Assembly: GCA_963556695.1 (NCBI GenBank)
Contig: CAUWAG010000010.1
Span: forward strand, 5,022,001-5,086,000
Reading direction: 5' to 3'
Source of the DNA: Anthostomella pinea
Lineage: Eukaryota > Ascomycota > Sordariomycetes > Xylariales > Xylariaceae
DNA length: 64,000 bases
The number at the start of each line of letters is the position of its first letter. Position 1 is the first letter of the stretch. Positions 35,574-47,392 of this stretch are shown piece after piece. Below the pieces are notes generated by a model that saw only the letters and a list, made by a program, of their open reading frames with translations, did not search any database and was not told the origin of the DNA. The position numbers and the translations under genes are program-made.

Positions 35574-37037
35574 TCACAGTTCCTTCTTGATCGCATGTTC
35601 CGGCTTATGCGTCGTTTCGTAATCGACATGAACATACGCCCTCTCGACGTCCGGCAGATCCTCGAGCTTGAACTGCAGCTCCTCGGCCACGTCATGCGTA
35701 TCCCTCAGCGACGCGTTTGGATCCATGACCACGTCGATCTCGGCGATCAGCCGGGGCCCCGAGTGATACACGCGGACGGTGTCGATACCCTGAATGGCGG
35801 GCGAGTGCGTGACACAGACGTAGGTGATCAGCTGCTGGATCTCGACGCTGGCGACGACGCCGACGAGCAGCAGGAACTCCTTGAATGCCGTACGCAGCCA
35901 GATGCACGTGATAAGTACTGACAAGATGATGGCACCCATGGGGTCGAGCCACCAGGCGAGCTTGGCGCCGCCAACTGACGTGAGCACACCGAACCCGTTA
36001 ATAAAAAGGTCGTTGCGGTGGTCCTGCCACAGAATATCAATCTGGCTATATTTGTCTTTGAGGCCCCAGCAGTAGAAAAACAGGGCGAGTTTGGTGCAGA
36101 AGGCCACGCTGACGGCGATGACGGCAGGGAGGTGGAAGTCCTTAACGACCGCCCCCGTGCCGAACCGGTTAGCGATGTCCTGGCACGAGAAGGCGATCAG
36201 GATCAACGAGACGGCGATCATCAGAAAGCAAAAGGTGATGTTTCCGACGTTCTCGAGGCGCGCCTTGCCCGAGGGGAAGCGACTGGGGTCGACCTTCTTC
36301 ACAGCACGATAAGTCAGGATGAGCGTCAGGTTGCTGAGCGGGTCGAATACCGAATCGGCACAAGTGGTAAATAGCGACAGCGAGCCCGAGGATATGGCAC
36401 CGTATAGTTGCAGTACCGACAGGAGCACGTTGGCACAGAACGAGCCGTAGACGGCGATCTGGTGGCGCAGATGGTCCTCGCCGGCCTCCTGGCGCGCGTC
36501 ATCCCGGTGTTCCTCTACCGTCTTCAGCAGGCGCTCGATGGTCTCGTTCTGACTCTGGTAGAAGGTGTGTATCTTCTTGGCACGGAACCTGCTCTTGATG
36601 CCGGCGACGGGTGTGGGGCCTTGGGCGACGTTGTCGCGCTTGCGAGAGGTGTTAGCCTTGATCTCGTCAAGCTGGGCGGGCGTCTTGAAGGCCGAGGTGA
36701 GGTTGTAGGGGTCGTTGGCGCTGTACCGGCGGTTGCCCGTCTGCGACTCGACGTCGGTGGCGGCGGCGGACGGGTATCGCGATACGGGCCGCTCGCCTCG
36801 TGCTTCGTCGTCTAAGGCTTCCACACCTGTGCTAGTGGCGTTGCCGGATTCACGGGGCGAGGATGGCCCATCTAAAGACCGCGTCGCTATCGCTGCCTGA
36901 CTCGTCGTGTGGTGCGTTGTGTGGTGCGTCGGGGATCGAGGCGTGGAGGAGCGGGCAGGGCTGCGCGCAGGACTGTCGGTCCGGTGGAGGAAGGGATGCG
37001 GGTGCATGGTGATGCTTGCCGATAGATCTGGCTCCAT
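35574..37037 (-). CDS. Cation diffusion facilitator, Mn-type
   Basis: A 487-residue single-exon metal/proton antiporter of the CDF family, expected in a vacuolar, Golgi or other internal membrane, moving metal out of the cytosol. An approximately 180-residue disordered, Ser/Pro/Thr/His-containing N-terminus precedes the membrane domain. The two metal-site motifs read DSVFD (about 225-229) and DHRND (about 337-341), i.e. DxxxD in both. That pattern marks the manganese branch of the family, whereas zinc transporters have HxxxD. The C-terminal cytosolic domain (from about residue 395) carries the typical VRVYHSGPRLIAEIDVVMDP and AYVHVDYE segments. The start ATG at 37037 is the first in frame. 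Metal preference is inferred from the motifs, not demonstrated. Confidence 0.93.
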   Translation of the reverse strand: MEPDLSASITMHPHPFLHRTDSPARSPARSSTPRSPTHHTTHHTTSQAAIATRSLDGPSSPRESGNATSTGVEALDDEARGERPVSRYPSAAATDVESQTGNRRYSANDPYNLTSAFKTPAQLDEIKANTSRKRDNVAQGPTPVAGIKSRFRAKKIHTFYQSQNETIERLLKTVEEHRDDARQEAGEDHLRHQIAVYGSFCANVLLSVLQLYGAISSGSLSLFTTCADSVFDPLSNLTLILTYRAVKKVDPSRFPSGKARLENVGNITFCFLMIAVSLILIAFSCQDIANRFGTGAVVKDFHLPAVIAVSVAFCTKLALFFYCWGLKDKYSQIDILWQDHRNDLFINGFGVLTSVGGAKLAWWLDPMGAIILSVLITCIWLRTAFKEFLLLVGVVASVEIQQLITYVCVTHSPAIQGIDTVRVYHSGPRLIAEIDVVMDPNASLRDTHDVAEELQFKLEDLPDVERAYVHVDYETTHKPEHAIKKEL

Positions 37038-37983
37038 GGCGGGCGACTTGTTGCGAATCTGTTGGTGGGCAGAAGTAATGTTGAAGTTGTTGAAATTGAC
37101 AATGCGGGACGAGCAGAGACTACATGTAGTCGGTCTGTCGGTGAGGCCGCCCGGGTATTTAGTAGGTATCGATTCGTCAACCTCCAGCTGTTAACCTTAA
37201 CCCACCCCAACGGTTGAGTTTGCGCTCAATGCCGAGCTCGAGCTACCTTGGGCGTGCTTGGGCTTGGAGTGCGTGTGAACCCTGAAAGTAAGGTAAAGAT
37301 GCAAAGGCTTATATTGATACCTACCGTAATAATGAAAGCATATGGCGGGACTAGGACCTGGGCGATGAAGGGGAAAGGGCGCAGCAGCAGCCGTCAATGA
37401 ATACCGACGGTGCAGGTGGTGAGGCAGCCTGGTGTCATCCATGCGAACCCTTCCGAATAAATAAGGTGCCCAGCTGCCCAGCTGCCCAGCTGCCCAGGCA
37501 ATGCCAGCAGCGAACAGCAGACGCACGCGCTGGCGCGGCGGCCCCTGTGAATGCTCTCTACCTAAGATTAGTATCTTGGCTAGGTCTGATTGAGAAGGGG
37601 TAGCCGGTGGCGACGTGGCGACGTGGCGTGGGTGGCTCAGCCATCCCAGATCCCTTCTGCAGGAGCGCGCATGGGAATCGTCTCTTGCCAGAATCTCACG
37701 ATACATTGATCAAATGTAGGACTGCGGTGCAGTGCTAATAGACCTTTGAGCCTCTCCGGGAGTTGGGCATACACTCCTCTTATATATAGCTGCTGTCCGG
37801 TTAAGGTCTCTGCCGACGTCAGGGAGGACTCGTTTCATCAATTCGGCGACAGTCGGAACCCAAGCCCCCTTAGCAGATCATAGCCTTCATGACTTGATCA
37901 ATGATAGCCGAGCATCACGCTGCGACGCTGCTAGTTCTGCCGTCCTTCTCGCCAAGCGTCTTCGGGAAGCAGCATCTAATCTA
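37038..37983. other. Intergenic: upstream region of the CDF transporter
   Basis: No gene seen. An 8-bp tandem GCCCAGCT (three units plus a partial one) lies at 37468-37497. Confidence 0.5.
37468..37497. repeat. Tandem repeat, 8 bp
   Basis: Head-to-tail copies of GCCCAGCT, three full and one partial. Confidence 0.9.
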
Positions 37984-38173
37984 CACTGAACCCTCAGAAG
38001 TCTCCGCGCACCACGTATGCAACCTTGGCGGCTTGGATATTCAGGGTTGATTTTCATATGTGGAATAATCACTCTGCAAGAAGCATTGAGCATGGCTGAT
38101 GAGCACATGACTGCTTATTCCAGGGCGTTTATTCTGGTGACTTGATCGAATAAAACCCGGACCGTCGGTTCAC
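37984..38173. mobile_element. Short inverted-repeat element (family copy 4)
   Basis: The left end after a TA reads CACTGAACCCTCAGAAGTCT and then CCG, nearly identical to the reverse complement of the right end of the copy at 8161. The right end (GGACCGTCGGTTCAC before TA) is more diverged. The interior shares GCTTATTCCAGGGCGTTTATT with related copies. Length is about 190 bp; the right boundary is less certain than the left. Confidence 0.6.
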
Positions 38174-38362
38174 TACAATTGAGCATGTACTCAGCTCCGG
38201 CGGCATGAGTCAGTCTACCAATCCGTCTCCGAACTTATTTGCAATGGGGCCAAGGTGGCATATACAGATCCTCACATGTACGCGCCCATCAAGGAGACCA
38301 AGCCAGGTCCCATCATGTACAAGTATATTCAATATGCAACGCAATACAAATACAACGCCGTT

Positions 38363-40177
38363 TTACGCGTCTGCACGGCGGAGAGGGTGCGCCTCCGTGT
38401 TCAACACCCACTGGTCTAGGTCAACCAGATCCCAATCGCCAAAGATCAGGTAGAAATATTTCAGCGTCTCGGCCAGCCAGAAGCTCTCCATGCTATCCAC
38501 CTGGATCGGTTGCTTCTTCGTGATGTCTTCTAATGCTGCCGACGCATGTCTCGTGCGCGTGTATTTCTCGATGGCAGTGAACATGCCCCAAGCTTTGTCC
38601 ATCCACTTCGAGTCCCCCGTCAGTCGGTACATCATGAATACCGACTCGATAGCCTCGGGCCGTAGGATGTATCTTCGATCGTTGACATCGACCATGCCCG
38701 GGGGCAGTCGCCGAGACTCTATTATGTTCCTGATCTGATCATCCGTGAGCCGCACACCTTTGGAGTTCGTCGTTCCCCAGTGCAACCTCAGTGCTTCGAT
38801 CCAGCGAGTCTCGCTCCACAGGCAGTCGTCCTTCCTCGCATCCGGGTCGCAAGGTACGAAATGAAATATCTCCGGTCCGATGCCTGTAACAGTGCGACTG
38901 TATGACCAGACGCAGCCGTCAGTCAGTTGCGCAGCTACGGCGAGGTCCGAGGGGCGATCGAATATCTTGGCAGCCATTCCCACCATGCCTCCGGTAAAAC
39001 ACGTAAGGTGTTGGGCTCGGGGCGACGTGATGATCGAAGGCCCCTCAGCAGGTGGCTTTGCGACACGCACATCCCCAAAGAAAAGCAGAGGCAAATTGTC
39101 AGGATTTAATGCACGGCGTAGAAGATGCTCCTTGGCAACGGCAATGAAGCCCTCGTACATTTCCCTCGGCTGCTCTGAGGCACCCCCAAGAAGCAGGTAT
39201 TGCTTTCCCAGGTACTCGTAAACACTGTCGCTCATGCCGCCGAGACTAAACGAGTCGCCCTTGTAGGCCATAGGGGTCTTGGAGGCATCGACCACGACTG
39301 GCCACATTCCAGGAAGGAGACTCATGCCCTGGCCTCGTTCCAAATCGTCATATATGCGTTGTATAGCATCGTAATATTGCATATCGCCTGTTAGCTGAGA
39401 CAACTTGGTGAACTCCAGGCTTAGAGACCCCACCTCAGCCACCAGGACGGTACTGCCAGCTTTCTGTGCCTTTCCCTCGACATAGTTCCGCCAGGGGAAA
39501 CGCGTGACTGGCATGCGATTAGGGGTATCGAACGCCGACATCAGAACATCCGCTACTTCGATGGACTTGCTCAGCAAGACGGGGTATTGCTTCTCGCTCA
39601 GCTCGTACGCTGCCAAAAACCCGCCGAGGTAACGAATGGTGGTTTCGAAAACGTTGATATCGCGTGCCATTGTCTTCGCAAAGTCGATGCCGTCGCAAGC
39701 CTTCACGGCGAGGTCGAACTCGTCCTTCATACCCATCAACCACAGACTGTCGAGCGAATCGACGAGCGTAGCAGCCCAGCCACCAAACGGGTCCTTGGAT
39801 TCGCCCGTGATCGGTTTGATCTCGTCATGACCCCAGGCGTACGTCTTGTACCCTTCCCAGCTATGTATGAAACTTTCTTTGACAGCGGCGAGCCGTGCAA
39901 GTCGCTCTTCCTTCGCGGCAGCATCCTCTTGCGGTCTAGGTGCTTGAACACGAGGGATTGGTCGCGAGGATTTGTTGATCGGCAGCTGGGCCAATTTCTC
40001 GACTGGGTAGCGCGTTGGGAGTTTATGCCATCGATCGTCGCCGTATTTAGGGATTTCTAGGTCGACTGGCGGATCAAACACTTCTGTGGCACTGGGTGGT
40101 CGCAGGCCGTAGTACCACGATCCAATTACCCAGAGAGCAACGGCGGCAATCACGTACCTGACGCGACGAACAGCCAT
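38363..40177 (-). CDS. GH47 class I alpha-1,2-mannosidase, membrane type
   Basis: Trims alpha-1,2-linked mannose from N-glycans in the ER/Golgi lumen. I chose the ATG at 40177 (604 residues) because it gives a textbook type II signal anchor, MAVRRVRYVIAAVALWVIGSWYYGL. An in-frame ATG at 40339 would add 54 residues of poor composition. The (alpha/alpha)7 barrel is recognisable from family segments: HSWEGYKTYAWGHDEIKP, DSLDSLWLMG (about 138-148), TTIRYLGGFLAAYEL, VVDASKTPMAYKGDSFSLGGMSDSVYEYL, TCFTGGM, RPEAIESVFMMYRLTGD, and near the C-terminus VDSMESFWLAETLKYFYL and LNTEAHPL, whose Thr ligates the structural calcium. It is intron-free. Which mannosidase subgroup (ER Mns1-like or Golgi) cannot be settled here. 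It ends with a short HPLRRADA tail. Confidence 0.93.
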   Translation of the reverse strand: MAVRRVRYVIAAVALWVIGSWYYGLRPPSATEVFDPPVDLEIPKYGDDRWHKLPTRYPVEKLAQLPINKSSRPIPRVQAPRPQEDAAAKEERLARLAAVKESFIHSWEGYKTYAWGHDEIKPITGESKDPFGGWAATLVDSLDSLWLMGMKDEFDLAVKACDGIDFAKTMARDINVFETTIRYLGGFLAAYELSEKQYPVLLSKSIEVADVLMSAFDTPNRMPVTRFPWRNYVEGKAQKAGSTVLVAEVGSLSLEFTKLSQLTGDMQYYDAIQRIYDDLERGQGMSLLPGMWPVVVDASKTPMAYKGDSFSLGGMSDSVYEYLGKQYLLLGGASEQPREMYEGFIAVAKEHLLRRALNPDNLPLLFFGDVRVAKPPAEGPSIITSPRAQHLTCFTGGMVGMAAKIFDRPSDLAVAAQLTDGCVWSYSRTVTGIGPEIFHFVPCDPDARKDDCLWSETRWIEALRLHWGTTNSKGVRLTDDQIRNIIESRRLPPGMVDVNDRRYILRPEAIESVFMMYRLTGDSKWMDKAWGMFTAIEKYTRTRHASAALEDITKKQPIQVDSMESFWLAETLKYFYLIFGDWDLVDLDQWVLNTEAHPLRRADA

Positions 40178-40710
40178 TGTGTGTGTATTTGTGTGTGCGC
40201 GTGTATGATAGCTACTCCAAGGGGAAGCTTCACATTGCCCAGCGCGAATAGTGATCAGCCAAGGAGTATCGGCATGGGTTGAGGCTTTGCGCAGAGAGGA
40301 ATGATCGTGAGTGTGCGACTCGGAGCGCATCAGATGCATGTGTCTTGTGATGGTTAGGATGTTACTAAGCGTTCAATCGAGAGACAATGTTGGTGCTTCT
40401 ATTGGAGTCTAATTTGGAGCAAGGAAAGCATGCATTGAACATTACTAGAGGATAACAAGGAAACAAAAAGTTAATTATGGTAAAGGTGAAGCTCGAAACT
40501 TGAATGGGGATGCCGAGGGAGCTTCAAGCATCACCACCCGCTCCACTTTACCCCCCCCCCCCGTTGTGGCCCAAGCTCCTTCAGCAAAATCCAGATAGGG
40601 GGAGGACCTAGCGTTTCATCGAGCCTTGACCATCCACCTCTGGCAGCGTGGCAACTGTCTTATACCTATATGGTCACATACTTGATACCTTAATACGCGG
40701 AACAGCCCCA
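40178..40710. other. Intergenic: mannosidase upstream region
   Basis: No gene seen. A run of 12 C residues lies at 40551-40562. Confidence 0.5.
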
Positions 40711-41360
40711 GCATGTTCTTCCTCGACGACACCCTGAGAACAGACCGACAACTCTACCCCACCAGCATTGGGTTCAAGCACATCTCACAGGCTCCTTCGA
40801 GCCTGGTCTTCACAGGCACCACCGGCCCCACTCCGTCAGGCGGGACGCATGAGGCACGTAGACGGAAAGCGTGTCGGCCACAGTCAGAGCTTGGAAGTGG
40901 TAGGAAGGTACACGATGAACTTCCTGCACCAGCTCCGGCAAAAGGGCACGTCTGGGGACGCCTTGAATGAGCAGACACGACCCAGCGGATCACTATGGGC
41001 TGTTGTCACCCTATGGATTACATTTCAACACTCCCATCAAATCCGGAGCCAGTGGTCCATGAACTCATTCGCAGCTTCTATCTGAGCGCGGAAGAACGAC
41101 TCTCGGTCTCGGGAGTAATCACAGTTGGTGTCTTTGCAAGCATGAACCAGCGGTACAAGAAGACAGATTCGACTTCGGAGATACTTCCATTTCTCCGATG
41201 CGATCCGGATAGCTTCGAAGCCTTCACGCCTCAGACGCTGTCATGTGTCCCGAGTGTGATGAGGTGTGCAGTTTCACACCATTACGTGGACCTTATCATG
41301 GAGTGGCTGGTCCAAGTAGAAAAACGCCCATGCTGTCGTTGTCAGGTCTACTTGATGTGA
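40711..41360 (+). pseudogene. Possible degraded gene relic, unknown family
   Basis: Three protein-like segments follow one another in three different plus-strand frames: about 40713-40830 (begins MFFLDDTLRTDRQLYPTSIG), about 40845-41020 (includes GDALNEQTRPSGSLWAVVTLW) and about 41015-41350 (includes STLPSNPEPVVHELIRSF). Each reads like real protein, with balanced composition and amphipathic stretches, but continuity needs two frame changes and I find no splice pair that fixes both. I do not recognise a family. It may be a decayed gene, or chance. It lies just before another gene with apparent frameshifts. Confidence 0.28.
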
Positions 41361-41601
41361 TTGGGCAAGATTTGGATGCCACCTAAAGCCTGCATTCTCG
41401 CCCTGGGGTATTAGCGCACAGCAAAAGTGCACTTTCATCGCCTCACATTGGTGCCCAGGGGTCAGCCCCAAAATGTCGGGCACCCTACGCCAGCAAGTAG
41501 CTAGGAGGCCGCCTGCCTAGGCCGTCTTCTAGGTCACGGCATTGAAACACTCATCTTCTTGCTGGGGTGGGACCAGCTTGAGGACGTGGGATGTACCCAT
41601 C
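41361..41601. other. Intergenic, no gene seen
   Basis: A short gap before the membrane-protein gene; nothing recognised. Confidence 0.4.
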
Positions 41602-43631
41602 ATGGCAAACAATTCAACAACGACTAACAAGTCGGCCTTGTTCGACCCATCTTGCTATCTAGACGAGATAGGGGACCCGGATATCACCGGCCTCGGAGTA
41701 AGATAACGACTGGACTGTATTCATTCGTGTCTGGGACAAGGCTAACTTTACCACCCCCAGGTCATCTTGTCCTTCATCCTATCTATCGCCATAGCAATGA
41801 TTGCCATATTCTATGCCTACGTGAGGAGGTCGCTTAGGCCGGATGTCTACAATGGGGGCGACGACATCTTCCTCCGGACATGGCCGCTTCGTTTCGTCGC
41901 TCGACCACGCCAGCATGGAGTCGGGGAATCGTCCCAAATAGCCCGAGCGGCCAACATTGAGAAGTTCATCCTCGCTATGAGCGACCAGCAGCTCGTCACT
42001 GGCACGTCTATCCTCTTCGTCACAGTTCTTATCTCTGCTGGGGCTGGCGGCAGTAAGTACCATACTGAGATGATCCGCGAGGACCAGCAGTAGCTCATGA
42101 TGCCTACAGTCGACCAAGAATGGTCAGTGTTCGCGTACCTTATCGCCGTCGGTCTCAGCTACTTCTCATGGTCCCTCCATCTAGCGACCTTGACGGCCCT
42201 GCGACAACACTTTCGCAAGCTCGAGGCTCCCCAGAAGATCAGGATAGGTGTCATGACCTTGACGCTTCTCTCGCTATTCGCCGCGAGGCTCATAGGCTCG
42301 TCCGTCAGTTTCACCAACAACCCGTCCACGTCGTTGCGCTGTGCTTTCGCTCACTTCGACATGTTCGACGATGACGATGCTGACATTGTTTCAAATCTAT
42401 TAAGCCTACTTGTTGGACGGTTCCTGCTCATGTGCGGGATGTTTGTTATCTTCATGCGGGGACTTGTCGAGGTCTCCTCTGGTGACATACCAGTCTCGAG
42501 GTCGCTTCCTTGGCAAGTATTCTGGCCACCATGGCTCGCCAATGTGCTCTTCTGGGGCCTATAATTGTGACACCGGAGCCATACTCAGACGCCACTACGG
42601 ACGGAAGCGGTACGAGACCGCGGCAAAACTGTTGAAAATCGGCTCGAACCAGAAGTACTTTCCGGTAATGGACCTGATCGATGAAATAGGTCGATCCTTC
42701 GTCCAGGATATCATCGCTTTACTGTTCATTCTTACCTTTGTCACTGGGACTTTACTGAATAGCCTCGCGGGTGATGCTGCCCGACCCGGTCCGTAATGAC
42801 GCCAAACTTTGGGCAAGTCATGCCGCTTCTTCTACTCTTATTGCCGATGCTGAGCGCTCTAGAAATATCAGCAGGTGAGATTGATGTGCCCGGGTCAACA
42901 AATTCATGCTAATGGAGTCGTCATCAGATATGAAAGAGCTGAGAGAAATACCTGACTCGGGTCCCCGGCAACAACCCGGCAATGAGTCGGCGGACGACAG
43001 TCTAGCTAATGGACACTCTTCTGAAAGGGGTACTCTGAAATCTATCTCATCGATAATATCTAGTTTCTGCAGTACCTCCACGGGGGATAGCGACGAACCT
43101 CGAGCCTTTGGTGCCAGGTCGAACACAGCAATTATAGAGGCCGGTCTAGCTGTAAGTGTCAAGCAAGAGAGTACAGCCATTCAAGTAAATTGACATTGCT
43201 AGCAATCCCTTCCCATGGTGTTCTCCGATGAGTTCAAGAGTGAATTGGGCATAGACATAAACGTATTTGGTATCGCCATGCGGAGGAAGATATGTTGCTA
43301 TGCCGCTTTGCTGTGGATCGGTCTTCTCTTCGTCGTGAGCCAGTTTGCCGCGATCATCACGGCTGGAATCGATACCAAACTGTCAGATATCCGACTGCAA
43401 AGCTTCCCGGTTGGGAAACTGGCCACGATCGGGTTCAGCTTGTTGGCGGTTGCCGTCGTCCCCGCCCAGATATTCATGTCGTATGTGTTGCCCACGTTTC
43501 AGAGCAGAAGGATATTGAAGAGAGAACGGATCATCGCTGCGGACCAAACAACAGCAATTCCGAATGCACAAAATGCACCTGGTGGTGAAACTGGATTATG
43601 GATCTTTTCAAGACAGAGAAAACATGGATGA
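41602..43631 (+). CDS. Fungal multi-pass membrane protein, middle disrupted or misread
   Basis: Resembles a filamentous-fungal integral membrane family of unknown function, with the hallmark segments DPDITGLGV, IEKFILAMSDQQLVTG, SWSLHLATLTALR and, later, FGQVMPLLLLLLPML. Clear exons are 41602-41697, 41761-42052 and 42110 onward, then 42928-43151 and 43203-43631, all with good splice sites. Between about 42480 and 42870 the reading frame changes twice. From the segment ending PPWLANVLFWG it moves to one containing RRHYGRKRYETAAKLL, and after LLNSLAGDAARP it returns to the first frame at TPNFGQVMPL. Two weak introns (42482-42578 and 42771-42817) would restore frame but would delete conserved-looking sequence including FGQ. 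Single-base errors at a G or C run, or true frameshift mutations, explain it more simply. The last exon adds two hydrophobic helices. Function is unknown. Confidence 0.6.
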
Positions 43632-43814
43632 AAGAAGGAAGAAGAAGAAGAGCATAGGTAACACAGGTCTTCTGCATGGCTGAAATTTCCTCCTGTCTCT
43701 TAGGTGGAAAAGTAGGTTCAAGACTGGCACCATTACACCACGGGTTTCAAAAACAGAACACACACTGCATATAGCATAGCTAGTCTGTGCAGCCCCAAGG
43801 TGACCCTATTTCAC
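43632..43814. other. Intergenic, no gene seen
   Basis: 3' flank of the membrane-protein gene. Confidence 0.4.
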
Positions 43815-44038
43815 CACTGACTACAATCACCACTTATAAGTCTCCCTCGGCCATACCTCATTAAAGCCTCAGATACGGTATCGCTGATATTCAGATTGAT
43901 CGTATAAACGCCCTGGCATAATCAGCTTCGATCTAACAGGGCACTTTTGATACTTATTTCATAGTGATTATTTCGTTCACAGAGGATATACCTTCGTTGC
44001 TCGACGAGGGGCGTACAGAGACTATCGAGGTTTCAGTG
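43815..44038. mobile_element. Short inverted-repeat element (family copy 5, degenerate)
   Basis: The right end, GAGACTATCGAGGTTTCAGTG followed by TA (44039-44040), and the CCTTCGTTGCTCGACGAGGGG next to it match the right ends at 8370 and 26710. The left end CACTGACTACAATC...CTTATAAGTCTCC keeps the core but has a small insertion and lacks a clear TA outside it. The interior has ATAAACGCCCTGG, the inverse of a word shared with the copy at 37984. Confidence 0.55.
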
Positions 44039-45575
44039 TAGACACATTCCCTAAGTCCTCGCGACCAGGCAGGTTTGTCATTTGGCGAGTCATCCCATCA
44101 AGAGTGATTCACACACTTGTTGTGCCAGTAGCGGCAATCCATATTCACCTGTTCCTAACAGCTTCTGAGTAGGCTCATTGAAACCCAAGATGTATAGACT
44201 CTCCGCTCAACCATGCTCTATGCGCGAGGAGGTATGCTGGCATACGAAACCCAAGACTTAATCACTATGTATCTAGGTCATCGGCTTTGGAGGTCCAAAA
44301 GGCTCAAGGTGCCTGCTACCTTAAGCATTAACAGCGCCAGACTAGGCATGTAATGAACATATCATGGTTGCGGAAAGGGGCAAAAAGGGAAAATGGGAAG
44401 GTGGGATAATGTGCTAGTGCTCCGGACTGCGCCATGAGGCAGGAACGTGATGAAGTGACATGATATGAAGTGACAAGCGTGGAGATGATCCGGCCGTGAT
44501 ATTATGGCGTTCAGATCCAAGGCAGATAGATGTCTTTCACCCTTAAAACACGGCAATGGTGGCACACGTCCACGCCTCTCAACTTGATGTGAACAGAGGT
44601 GAGCCTCTTCAATTATTGGAGTCGAGCCTTGAAGCCAACGACCTGATAAGAGTTTGTCCATGAGATGCTCAATCCAAGCCCGAGTCAGCCGCAACTACAG
44701 TGAACAGTTTAAGTAACTAGGCGATTGTGTTTGCCTGGCCTTGATACGTCCCGACAGCTTTGATTTGGCTTGGGTCACATACCGATAATAGGGGGTTCCC
44801 AGGTCGTAGTGTTTGTGAGCCTCACCAGCCCGAAGTCTTGCGGTCAAACGGCTGGTGTGAGGCAGGCAGGTACACCCTTCACCTCGGGCATTACGAATGC
44901 CTTGAACGAGGTGACGTACAATAGTTAGCCAACGAGCACCGGATTGGTGTTGCGCCTCATGTTATCAACTCACCCCGGTGAATGGCAGATTTGTGAGTCG
45001 ATAGCAGGGCTGAGCCGTGCCCCTTGTCTAGACGTCTCGGGAGATTCCGCCGCAGCTCACTGTCTTTTGTGGGCAGAAATACCGAAGAGAGGAGATACTC
45101 ACACGCAATGCTGGGCTCCAGACACCTGAAGCACTCGGTCACTGCAGGATTTATCCTAGCGTGGAGGTAGGGGATGGAAAGGTAGCAATACTCAAACTCA
45201 CATAGCCCAGAGAACTGAGAAGATAACACCTGATCCATGAAAATGCGTGGCTAAGCCTTGTCACAATGAGTGATTTAGAGCGGGAAGAGACGTGGGGGAG
45301 GACTAGAGGGAACCCTCAAACGGTCAAGTTGAATTTTACGGAAGACACGATGTCTGAAAAGCCTCTGGGGAGCTTGAATGACCCGCTACATCTTCCATGC
45401 CAACTCGCGCCGAATTCTGGTATATCACCCCGAACGAACAAAACCCAGCTCGATAGAGCATGCTCCGGCCCTCCATCCTCCCAATCTGAAGGGCAAAAAG
45501 ACAAGGAAAGCTCTTCACAACATGAGAGTGGGTATGACGATCAAGTGGCCTAAGCCGCAAGACCAAACGACAAAT
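44039..45575. other. Intergenic, no gene supported
   Basis: The right part should hold the calmodulin 3' untranslated region. A 95-codon hydrophilic plus-strand frame at 45266-45553 lies in this presumed 3' region; I do not call it. Confidence 0.45.
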
Positions 45576-46608
<1,033 letters not shown>

Positions 46609-47392
46609 GGTGGATGTAAGTGGGATATGTTGCAGTGCAAGTGGTCAACGGGGAGGTGGTAGCAGTAGGCGTGGCGGAACGAGTGTCGAGTGTCGAGTGT
46701 CGAGATCGCAATGGTGCTGGTGGGGAGGGTATTGGGCTGCCAAGGACGTGTTTTAAGAATAAATAAAACAGACAAAGGCGGGCAGATGCCTGCTTCGCTG
46801 GCAGCCTGGCATGACTGGCATGAAGTCTGGAACTGTGCTCGGGTCCAGCGTCCCCCATTGATTGGGGGTCGCCCGCAGTGGCTAGCGACCGCTAAAGTGA
46901 GTGCTGGCCAGTCGTTTGGGGGGGCACAGGGGATGCCTGCTGGACGCCTGGACGCCTGAATCGCCCGGCTCTACAGTGGGCAGTCGCATGTGGTTCGCGA
47001 CCTCGTACCTGCAAATCTCCGATAGGACGGTAGCGCAGTCCTGACTCTCTGTCAGTCGTACCCCTGTGCCCCGGGGAAGGCTTCTGACTCTCCAAGTTCC
47101 AGCCCTTCTGGCAGATCTAGCGTCGACACTGGACACCGGCAGGACGGCAGGGAGGAGCCAGGTACGTCAGCTTTTAGGGGAGCAGCTGCAGCTGCAGTCA
47201 CTGTCAATCAATACGATATCTGTACAGTACTGCATCGTGACATTATGTCCTCCAGACTATCAGGGCAACACACATGACCGGCGGCAGTATTCACTTCGAC
47301 TCACTCCTTTAACACCGATTCTTTCCGAAACACAATTGGCTAATTCTATATCGCGAAACTGACGGCCGCTTTGTCTCCCTCCCGCGTCCGCC
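46609..47392. promoter_or_regulatory. Divergent promoter region, calmodulin / tlg2
   Basis: 784 bp between two start codons pointing outward, so both promoters must lie here. A GTGTCGA triplet repeat (about 46683-46703) lies close to the calmodulin start. No specific factor site is claimed. Confidence 0.5.

Noticed and set aside
40178..40339. 54-residue N-terminal extension of the GH47 mannosidase from an earlier ATG
   Set aside because: It would bury the membrane anchor behind a His/Thr-rich stretch unlike the family; the ATG at 40177 gives a normal type II anchor.
45266..45553. 95-codon hydrophilic frame downstream of calmodulin
   Set aside because: It lies where the calmodulin 3' untranslated region is expected, on the other strand, and matches no family.
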